A stretch of 29,408 bases of DNA. Source: SIG469 sp964384255. Lineage in GTDB: Bacteria > Bacillota > Clostridia > Oscillospirales > Oscillospiraceae. Under the pieces are notes generated by a model. The model searched no databases and was not told where the DNA came from. It saw nothing but the letters and a program-made list of their open reading frames with translations. The stretch is from contig CAYLKH010000023.1 in NCBI GenBank assembly GCA_964384255.1, positions 1 through 29,408 of the forward strand. The letters run 5' to 3'. This document shows, in pieces, positions 23,474 through 29,408 of the stretch (position 1 is the stretch's first letter; each line of letters starts with the position of its first letter). A program made the translations under genes and the position numbers.

Positions 23474-23829
23474 TGGATTACCTGAAGGCTTTTGTAGTGG
23501 GCGGAGCGATCTGCGCTGTGGCGCAGGTGCTGATCGACAAAACAAAGCTTACCCCCGCCAGAATACTGGTGACCTATGTAGTGGCCGGAGTGGTTTTGGG
23601 GGCTGTTGGGATATATGACTATCTGGTGGACTTTGCCGGTGCAGGAGCCACAGTACCTATTGTCGGGTTTGGATATTTGCTGGCTCAGGGAGTTCGGGAC
23701 GCAGTGCAGTCCCAGGGGCTGCTGGGCGCATTTATCGGCGGAGTTAAGGCTGCTGCCGGTGGAATAACGGCAGCTATTGTGTTTGGATATCTGATGGCGC
23801 TGGTGTTTAAGCCCGGGGATAAGGCTTAG
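23473..23829 (+). CDS. spoVAE: Stage V sporulation protein AE (SpoVAEb type)
   Basis: A 118-residue integral membrane protein with about three or four membrane segments. The start MDYLKAFVVGGAICAVAQVL and DKTKLTPARILVTYVV match SpoVAE/SpoVAEb, a membrane subunit of the spore dipicolinic acid channel. The middle GFGYLLAQGVRDAV and the following GLLGAFIGG are also typical. I chose the ATG at 23473, which overlaps the spoVAD stop (TAATG) and has AAAGGGG about 10 bases upstream. Its length fits the family (about 116 residues). It is co-transcribed with spoVAD. Confidence 0.93.
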   Translation: MDYLKAFVVGGAICAVAQVLIDKTKLTPARILVTYVVAGVVLGAVGIYDYLVDFAGAGATVPIVGFGYLLAQGVRDAVQSQGLLGAFIGGVKAAAGGITAAIVFGYLMALVFKPGDKA

Positions 23830-23883
23830 GCAGCCTCTGGTTTTGATCATCGGTTACCAGGGTGACCTCTGATGGGTCAGACG

Positions 23884-23968
23884 ATTTCGGGGATAGGGCT
23901 ATATCAACCTGTAGACAAAGGCTCAATAGGCTGTGTCTACGCTCTGTTATATCAGTCCGTCCCCGAAT
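23884..23968. repeat. Long imperfect inverted repeat (hairpin family A)
   Basis: Arms of about 40 bp (23884-23923 and 23928-23968) pair imperfectly: the CGGGGA ends and the GTAGACA/TGTCTAC centres match best. The centre resembles the hairpin at 17304-17349. It lies between spoVAE and the MATE gene and may serve as a terminator, but no T-run follows. Confidence 0.6.
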
Positions 23969-24007
23969 TATTGCTTAGCTGTTCTTTATTTTTTCATCGG
24001 TTAATGA

Positions 24008-24013
24008 TATAAT
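24008..24013 (+). promoter_or_regulatory. Candidate -10 element of the MATE gene
   Basis: A perfect TATAAT lies 33 bp before the start codon. The -35 at 17-bp spacing (TTTATT, 23985-23990) matches only 3 of 6, so the call rests on the -10 box. Confidence 0.4.
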
Positions 24014-24046
24014 GAAAAACCAGAATGATCACAGGGTGGAGCAATA

Positions 24047-25462
24047 ATGAAAACGAACTACTTATATAAATTAAGGGTTGGCGAAGAACTGACACTGCGT
24101 CAGCAGATAATGATGGTGTTTCAGCTCAGCGTTCCGGCCATAATGGCCCAGCTGTCGTCAATTGTTATGCAGTACATAGATGCGTCAATGGTTGGACGTC
24201 TGGGAGCCACTCAGTCCGCCTCTATTGGATTGGCGGCTTCCTCTACCTGGCTGTTTGGCGGATTGTGCATGGCTATGGTGGCAGGTTTTACGGTTCATGT
24301 GGCTCAGGAGATCGGGGCAGACGATGAAAAAACTGCCCGGAATATTATGAAAATGGGCTTTTTGGTATCGTTGGGCTTTGCTCTTGTTATGGCAGCAGTG
24401 GGCGCAGCCATCAGCGGACCGTTGCCACGTTGGCTGGGTGGCGGCGATGATATCCGGGCAGATGCGTCGGCGTATTTTCTGGTTTATTCTCTGGCGGTGC
24501 CATTTATGCAGCTTAACCACATATCCGGCGGTATGCTCCAGGCAAGCGGAAATATGAAAACCCCCAGTATCCTCCATATTCTTATGTGCGGGCTGGACGT
24601 GGTATTCAATATGCTGCTCATTTTTCCGTCAAGACAGGTCATGGGCATTACTGTCCCCGGCGCTGATCTGGGCGTTACCGGTGCCGCTCTTGGTACGGCT
24701 CTGGCGGAGGTGGTAGTATCGCTGATAATGACGGCGCTGCTGCTTTTCAAAAACCCGATGCTTAAGCTGAGAAAGGGCGAGCGCCTGCATATGTCGAAGG
24801 CTCACCTGTCCCGCTGTATCAAAGTTTCTCTGCCTGTAGCCCTCCAGGAGGTCGTAATGGGCAGCGCTCAGATAATGTCCACAAAAATAGTTTCACCCCT
24901 TGGCACTGTGTCGATCGCGGCAAACTCCTTTGCAATAACCGCAGAGAGCCTTTGCTATATGCCTGGATACGGCATCGGGACGGCGGCAGCCACCATGATC
25001 GGTCAAAGCACCGGCGCAGGAAGAAAAGAGCTTTCCAGAAAGCTTGGTTGGCTGGTGACGATTTTGGGCATGGCGGTCATGACCATTTCGGGAGGACTGA
25101 TGTATGCATTCGCTCCGTGGGTGATAGGGCTGCTCAGCACCGATCCCCAGGTAGTCGAGCTTGGCACCAGTATCCTCAGGATAGAGGCCTTTGCAGAGCC
25201 GATGTATGCCGCGTCTATTGTGGCTTCGGGCGTATTCAGGGGGGCGGGCGATACCCTGTCCACCAGTCTGTTCAACTTCGGAAGCATGTGGCTGGTGCGC
25301 CTGCCCATGGCGGCGTTTTTGTCCCGTCGGATCGGACTCAGGGGCGTGTGGATAGCTATGTGCATAGAGCTTTGCCTTCGGGGAGCTTTGTTCCTTATCC
25401 GGCTCGCGGGAAAAGGATGGCAGAAAAAGCAGCTTCAACCGGAAGCGGACACAGTGTCATAA
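24047..25462 (+). CDS. MATE family efflux transporter
   Basis: A 471-residue membrane protein with about 12 hydrophobic segments arranged as two MatE halves (about 20-240 and 245-455). The first half opens with LSVPAIMAQLSSIVMQYIDASMVGRLGA and the second with SLPVALQEVVMGSAQIMSTKIV, the usual paired starts. These are Na+- or H+-driven exporters of organic cations, drugs or metabolites. GGTGGAG lies 6 bases before the ATG. It seems to be monocistronic: a TATAAT box precedes it and a 16-bp hairpin follows. It is separated from spoVAE by 217 bp including a long inverted repeat, so a sporulation role is not implied. Substrate unknown. Confidence 0.92.
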   Translation: MKTNYLYKLRVGEELTLRQQIMMVFQLSVPAIMAQLSSIVMQYIDASMVGRLGATQSASIGLAASSTWLFGGLCMAMVAGFTVHVAQEIGADDEKTARNIMKMGFLVSLGFALVMAAVGAAISGPLPRWLGGGDDIRADASAYFLVYSLAVPFMQLNHISGGMLQASGNMKTPSILHILMCGLDVVFNMLLIFPSRQVMGITVPGADLGVTGAALGTALAEVVVSLIMTALLLFKNPMLKLRKGERLHMSKAHLSRCIKVSLPVALQEVVMGSAQIMSTKIVSPLGTVSIAANSFAITAESLCYMPGYGIGTAAATMIGQSTGAGRKELSRKLGWLVTILGMAVMTISGGLMYAFAPWVIGLLSTDPQVVELGTSILRIEAFAEPMYAASIVASGVFRGAGDTLSTSLFNFGSMWLVRLPMAAFLSRRIGLRGVWIAMCIELCLRGALFLIRLAGKGWQKKQLQPEADTVS

Positions 25463-25480
25463 ACATTATTGACCGAAAAA

Positions 25481-25518
25481 CGGCCCTCTGGGATGAATTT
25501 GATCATCCCAGAGGGCCG
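25481..25518. terminator. Terminator between the MATE gene and tmk
   Basis: Arms 25481-25496 and 25503-25518 pair perfectly over 16 bp around a 6-nt loop. On the minus strand the stem is followed by TTTTT (25476-25480 in plus coordinates), so it fits best as the terminator of tmk; it may also stop the MATE transcript. Confidence 0.85.
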
Positions 25519-25561
25519 CTGATTTCGACTTATCCGGAGTATAACATTGTTTTTAGATATA

Positions 25562-26182
25562 TTATTTTAGAAGCTCGGGGGAAAGAATATCCCAAAGGTA
25601 GTTGGATGTTTCGGCCTTGGTGTCCATAGGCTCGATGGTGATTATACGATGAGTTTTTGAAAGAAGGCTGAACACATGACTGTATGCGGCCTTGACCTGA
25701 GTAAGCTTTTCAATGGTTTCGTACAGGTCGGCCGACTGTCGGCTTTCGACAATTTTGTTTACACAGGCTTCGGGAGAAGCGTCAAGAAAAATGGTTATGT
25801 CCGGCTTGAGAGATTCCATAGCATAGCTGTTGAGCAGCATCAGCTGTTCAAGGCTTACAGCGTCTGCCTGATAAACAAAGTTGGAAAAATAGTATCTGTC
25901 GCACAGCACGTGGACTCCCTGGCTGAGCAGGGGAGATATTTCGTTTTCAACATGCTCCCGGCGGTCGGCGGCATAAAGCATGGCCATGGTTTCCTGAGTG
26001 AAAGAAACCTCTTTCCGAAGAGCGCTCCTTATGAGCCGGCCAATGGGACCATCGGTAGGCTCAAAGGTGGTGTGGCACACGGCGGAGCCGGAAGCCCGGA
26101 GCCTCTCGGCCAGCAGTTCCAGCTGAGTGCTTTTGCCGCAGCAGTCCAGCCCTTCAAATACTATGAATTTTCCACGTTCCAT
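25562..26182 (-). CDS. tmk: Thymidylate kinase (dTMP kinase family)
   Basis: A 206-residue P-loop kinase of the thymidylate kinase family, making dTDP from dTMP and ATP. The P-loop is FEGLDCCGKSTQ (residues 9-20); most homologues have D-G-S-G-K-S-T, so the Cys-Cys pair is unusual. FEPTDGPIGRLIR replaces the more common R-E-P-G-G-T. The D-R-Y motif (CDRYYFSNFVYQ) and a lid-like ESRQSADLYE are present. AAGGAG lies 7 bases before the ATG. It stands alone, not beside holB or other replication genes, and may be a second, divergent copy or a related deoxynucleoside monophosphate kinase. Its promoter is at 26273-26301. Confidence 0.85.
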   Translation of the reverse strand: MERGKFIVFEGLDCCGKSTQLELLAERLRASGSAVCHTTFEPTDGPIGRLIRSALRKEVSFTQETMAMLYAADRREHVENEISPLLSQGVHVLCDRYYFSNFVYQADAVSLEQLMLLNSYAMESLKPDITIFLDASPEACVNKIVESRQSADLYETIEKLTQVKAAYSHVFSLLSKTHRIITIEPMDTKAETSNYLWDILSPELLK

Positions 26183-26272
26183 GATGTAACTCCTTGTTAG
26201 GGGATAGTGCGAGGTGCGCCTTCGGAACAGATCTTGATCGCCGAAAACTAAATCGCTAACCTCTGAAGATTA

Positions 26273-26301
26273 AATATACCACAGCTGACATCCAAATTCA
26301 A
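26273..26301 (-). promoter_or_regulatory. Sigma-A promoter of tmk
   Basis: On the minus strand TTGAAT (26296-26301) and TATATT (26273-26278) are 17 bases apart, 90 bp before the start codon. Confidence 0.65.
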
Positions 26302-26337
26302 CCGGCGGACCATGAGTGATCGATGGGCTTTTTGTGC

Positions 26338-26366
26338 TTGACAAGGCCGGGAACTGTGCATATAAT
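26338..26366 (+). promoter_or_regulatory. Consensus sigma-A promoter of the valS T-box operon
   Basis: TTGACA (26338-26343) and TATAAT (26361-26366) match the consensus perfectly with 17-bp spacing. Transcription would start near 26373, just before the T-box leader. Confidence 0.93.
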
Positions 26367-26372
26367 GTTATA

Positions 26373-26603
26373 TTATATTAAACCGCGATGACGGGGAGTA
26401 GTAAGCGCCGATTTTCAGAGAGCAGGTGACCGGTGAAAGCCTGCACAGACGCCGAAGTCGCCCCTGAGCCCCGGAGCTGAACATACAGTAAGCTTTGGCG
26501 TTTCCCGCGTTAAGGGTCAATGAGCGCGTGCGTTTCTGACGCACGAACTTAGGTGGTACCGCGGATACTATCCGCCCTAAGACTAATCTTGGGGCGGTTT
26601 TTT
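26373..26603 (+). promoter_or_regulatory. T-box riboswitch, valine specific
   Basis: A leader RNA that senses uncharged tRNA-Val and lets transcription run into valS when valine is scarce. Stem I begins near 26387 (GATGACGGGGAGTAGTAA) and has the AGAGAGC AG-bulge at 26416-26423. The specifier appears as GTC (a valine codon) at 26457-26459, in the usual GAA-NNN-G setting. A small hairpin pairs 26527-26532 with 26540-26545. The T-box core AGGTGGTACCGCG is at 26551-26563 and pairs with the tRNA acceptor end. The competing terminator follows at 26572-26603. Confidence 0.95.
26572..26603 (+). terminator. T-box attenuator terminator
   Basis: Arms 26572-26582 and 26587-26597 pair over 11 bp with one G-T pair and a CTAA loop, followed by six T (26598-26603). 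The T-box core just upstream can pair with its left arm to form the antiterminator. Confidence 0.93.
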
Positions 26604-26629
26604 ATTTGCCCCGAAAAGGAGAAAGCCTT

Positions 26630-29251
26630 ATGAAAGAATTACCAAAAACTTATGAACCCCAGTCGGTTGAAAACCGAATCTATCAGATGTGGCTGGATGG
26701 CAAATGCTTCCACGCCGAGCGTGACCCCGAAAAGAAGCCCTTTACCATCGTTATCCCGCCTCCCAATGTTACCGGCCAGCTCCATATGGGACACGCATTT
26801 GACAACACTATTCAGGATGTCCTTATCCGCTACAAAAGAATGGCCGGTTATGCAGCCCTGTGGCTGCCCGGATATGACCATGCAGGTATTGCAACTCAGA
26901 TAAAGGTCGAGGAAGTCCTGCGCAGCGAGGGATTGACCAGATTTGACCTGGGCCGCGAAAAATTCCTTGAGCGTGTCTGGGACTGGAAGGAAAAATACGG
27001 TGGCCGTATTATCGAACAGTTAAAGACCCTGGGTTCTTCCTGCGACTGGGACCGTATGCGCTTTACTATGGACGATGTTTGCGCAAAAGCTGTGCGGACG
27101 ACCTTTGTCAACCTGTATAAAAAGGGCCTTATTTATAAAGGCAAGCGTATAATCAACTGGTGTCCCAACTGCACTACTGCCCTGTCTGATGCCGAAGTCG
27201 AATACCAGGACAAGCCCGGTCATCTGTGGAACATCCGCTATCCCATCAAGGACAGTGACGAATATATCATCGTTGCCACTACCCGCCCTGAAACCATGCT
27301 GGGCGATACCGGCGTTGCGGTCAATCCTGCCGATGAGCGGTATACCCACCTGGTGGGCAAAACCTGCATTCTGCCCCTGGTAGGCCGCGAAATGCCCATC
27401 GTGGCCGACGATTATGTTGAAATGGACTTCGGTACCGGCTGCGTTAAGATGACTCCCTGCCACGACCCCAACGACTTTGAGGTCGGTCTGCGCCACAATC
27501 TCGAGCAGATACTGGTGCTTGATGATGACGCAAAGATCATCAACGGCGGTAAGTACAACGGTATGGATCGCTATGAAGCCCGTAAGGCCATTGTGGCTGA
27601 TCTGGAAGCCGAAGGCTATCTGGTTTCCGTTGAGGATTATGCCCACAATGTTGGCACCTGCTATCGCTGCGGCACCGATGTTGAACCCATCACCTCTGAC
27701 CAGTGGTTCGTTAAGATGCAGCCTCTGGCCAAGGAAGCTATCCGTGTTGTTGAAGAAGGCGAGATAAAATTTGTTCCCGACCGCTTCTCAAAAACCTACC
27801 TCAACTGGATGAACAATGTCCGCGACTGGTGCATCTCCCGTCAGTTGTGGTGGGGTCATCAGATACCTGCATGGTATTGCGCCGACTGCGGCCATACCAC
27901 TGTTTCCCTTGAAGATGCCTGCGCCTGCGAAAAGTGCGGCAGCACCAATATCAAGCGGGATGAAGATGTTCTCGATACCTGGTTCTCCTCAGCTCTGTGG
28001 CCTTTTAGCACTCTTGGCTGGCCCGATAAGACCGAAGATCTGGAATATTTCTATCCGACTGATGTCCTGGTCACCGGTTATGATATCATCTTCTTCTGGG
28101 TCGCCAGAATGATCTTCTCCGGCATGGAGCAGATGAAGCAGATACCCTTCCACACCGTTGTTATCCACGGCCTTGTCCGCGATTCCCAGGGCCGAAAAAT
28201 GTCCAAGAGCCTTGGCAACGGTATTGACCCGGTTGAAATGATTCAGCAATACGGCGCCGATGCCCTGCGCTTCAATCTTATCACCGGTAACAGCCCCGGT
28301 AATGATATGCGCTTCTTCCTGGAACGCTGCGAGGCCATGCGCAACTTTGCCAACAAGCTGTGGAACGCCAGCCGGTTCGTTATGATGAACCTGACTATCG
28401 ACAAAAACGAGCTGCCCGAAAAGCTGGAGATGGAAGATAAGTGGATACTTTCCAAGCTTAACAGCCTCACCAAAGAGGTCATCGACAACCTTGAAAGCTA
28501 CGAGCTGGGCGTTGCAGCCGATAAGATATACAACTTTATCTGGGACAGCTATTGCGACTGGTACATCGAGCTTACCAAGCAGCGCCTTAATGGCAACGAC
28601 GAGGATGCCAAGATCGGCGCTCAGAAGGTTTTGCTCTATGTCCTGACCGAAATTCTCAAGCTGCTGCACCCCTTTATGCCATATATCACCGAGGAGATTT
28701 ATCAGGCGCTGCCCCATGACGGCCAGTATCTGATGCTCCAGAGCTATCCCCAGTTCAGCGAAGAACTGAGCTTCCCCACCGACGAGGCCGACTTCGAAAT
28801 TCTTATGGATGCTATCAAGGCTGTCCGCAGCCGCAGAGCTGAAATGAACGTACCCCCCTCCAAGAAGGCTGAGATCTTTGTCGAGACTGATAGAGGCGAC
28901 GTTTTTGAAGCCGGTAAGAATTATATGCTCCGTCTGGCTTACGGCAGCAATGTTGTCATTTCCACCGAAGCTCCCGAAGGTGCAGCCGACATGGCCGCCG
29001 CTATAACCGACAAGGCAAGAATGTATATGCCTATGGCCGAGCTTATCGACTTCGAGAAGGAATTGGCTCGTCTTGCTAAGGAAAAGGAAAAGGCTCAGAA
29101 GGACCTTGACCGCATCGAGGGCAAGTTGAACAATCAGGGCTTTATCAGCAAGGCTCCCGAGGCTGTAGTTGCAGCCGAACGGGAAAAAGCCGAAAAGCTT
29201 AAAGACCTGCTGAACAATCTGGCCGACAGCGAAGCAAGGCTTAAGAAATAA
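26630..29251 (+). CDS. valS: Valyl-tRNA synthetase
   Basis: An 873-residue class Ia synthetase that charges tRNA-Val. The HIGH motif is PPNVTGQLHMGH, with H-M-G-H at residues 52-55, and KMSKS is at 523-527. Between them is the editing domain (TTRPETMLGDTGVAV) that clears misactivated threonine. A Cys-rich zinc-type knuckle (CADCG ... CEKCG) lies near 420-443. The C-terminal tRNA-binding arm (FEKELARLAKEKEKAQKDLD and on) forms the coiled coil typical of ValRS. The ATG at 26630 has AAAAGGAG eight bases upstream. Expression is controlled by the T-box leader. folC follows with a 1-bp overlap, the common valS-folC order in Firmicutes. Confidence 0.98.
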   Translation: MKELPKTYEPQSVENRIYQMWLDGKCFHAERDPEKKPFTIVIPPPNVTGQLHMGHAFDNTIQDVLIRYKRMAGYAALWLPGYDHAGIATQIKVEEVLRSEGLTRFDLGREKFLERVWDWKEKYGGRIIEQLKTLGSSCDWDRMRFTMDDVCAKAVRTTFVNLYKKGLIYKGKRIINWCPNCTTALSDAEVEYQDKPGHLWNIRYPIKDSDEYIIVATTRPETMLGDTGVAVNPADERYTHLVGKTCILPLVGREMPIVADDYVEMDFGTGCVKMTPCHDPNDFEVGLRHNLEQILVLDDDAKIINGGKYNGMDRYEARKAIVADLEAEGYLVSVEDYAHNVGTCYRCGTDVEPITSDQWFVKMQPLAKEAIRVVEEGEIKFVPDRFSKTYLNWMNNVRDWCISRQLWWGHQIPAWYCADCGHTTVSLEDACACEKCGSTNIKRDEDVLDTWFSSALWPFSTLGWPDKTEDLEYFYPTDVLVTGYDIIFFWVARMIFSGMEQMKQIPFHTVVIHGLVRDSQGRKMSKSLGNGIDPVEMIQQYGADALRFNLITGNSPGNDMRFFLERCEAMRNFANKLWNASRFVMMNLTIDKNELPEKLEMEDKWILSKLNSLTKEVIDNLESYELGVAADKIYNFIWDSYCDWYIELTKQRLNGNDEDAKIGAQKVLLYVLTEILKLLHPFMPYITEEIYQALPHDGQYLMLQSYPQFSEELSFPTDEADFEILMDAIKAVRSRRAEMNVPPSKKAEIFVETDRGDVFEAGKNYMLRLAYGSNVVISTEAPEGAADMAAAITDKARMYMPMAELIDFEKELARLAKEKEKAQKDLDRIEGKLNNQGFISKAPEAVVAAEREKAEKLKDLLNNLADSEARLKK

Positions 29252-29408
29252 TGAACTATCAGGAAGCATTAAACTATATCCATGGGCGCCCCCGCAGCGT
29301 TGCGGCGGCGCCCACACTGGCGAGAATAAGCAGCCTGATGGCCATGCTGGGAGATCCCCAAAACAGGCTGAAATTTGTCCACATCGCAGGAACAAACGGC
29401 AAGGGAAG
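29251..29408 (+). CDS. folC: Folylpolyglutamate synthase / dihydrofolate synthase, N-terminal part
   Basis: The first 52 codons of a FolC protein, cut by the window edge. The start MNYQEALNYIHGR and the P-loop VHIAGTNGKG near residues 43-52 are the standard FolC N-terminus. The enzyme adds glutamate to folates, and in some organisms also to dihydropteroate. The ATG overlaps the valS stop codon (TAATG), and only a weak AAGG lies upstream, so translation is probably coupled to valS. It would share the T-box-controlled transcript. Confidence 0.92.
   Translation, partial: MNYQEALNYIHGRPRSVAAAPTLARISSLMAMLGDPQNRLKFVHIAGTNGKG

Noticed and set aside
27989..29395. A 468-residue minus-strand frame
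   Set aside because: It is antisense to valS and folC, both certain genes.

Overview
The window looks like chromosome of a spore-forming, probably anaerobic Firmicute of class Clostridia, most likely the Oscillospiraceae and relatives. This rests on strong AGGAGG-type ribosome binding sites, canonical sigma-A promoters, TTG and GTG starts, a T-box leader before valS, spoVAD-spoVAE, a yloU-yloV (fakA) pair, an S-layer-homology/VanW protein and mid-range GC. I see no rRNA, tRNA, CRISPR array, phage gene or transposase. The genus cannot be fixed from sequence alone.

Layout. 1-2203: a 138-bp intergenic repeat, then a minus-strand operon trmH-type methyltransferase > nitroreductase > GNAT acetyltransferase. 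2380-5504: a tight plus-strand operon of a two-hotdog (MaoC/FAS1-like) dehydratase-like protein and two paralogous NTF2/SnoaL-like proteins. This is the least familiar part of the window and the best candidate for an undescribed catabolic or biotransformation module. 5608-7282: minus-strand nitroreductase-like > DegV. 7552-8739: secreted SLH-VanW protein. 8798-9964: YtvI-like AI-2E family membrane protein. 10116-13585: a heterodimeric ABC exporter with one degenerate ATP site. 13653-15682: minus-strand Asp23 (YloU) > FakA (YloV). 15886-17232: sigma-54 (rpoN). 17304-17424: a cluster of inverted repeats. 17615-21343: a TAXI-type TRAP uptake cassette (receptor, DUF1850, fused permease). 21448-22104: SAM methyltransferase. 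22221-22358: second copy of the 138-bp repeat. 22448-23829: spoVAD-spoVAE. 24047-25462: MATE transporter. 25562-26182: thymidylate kinase. 26338-29408: consensus promoter, valine T-box, valS and the start of folC.

How the genes relate. Most of the window is housekeeping or envelope function. DegV (a FakB-type lipid-binding protein) and FakA could work together in fatty acid phosphorylation, though they lie 7 kb apart. The TRAP cassette would import an organic anion. The dehydratase-like trio has no CoA ligase or dehydrogenase beside it, so its substrate is open. The two nearby nitroreductase-family flavoproteins are possible but unproven redox partners. Convergent gene pairs are separated by perfect 14-21-bp hairpins that probably act as bidirectional terminators.
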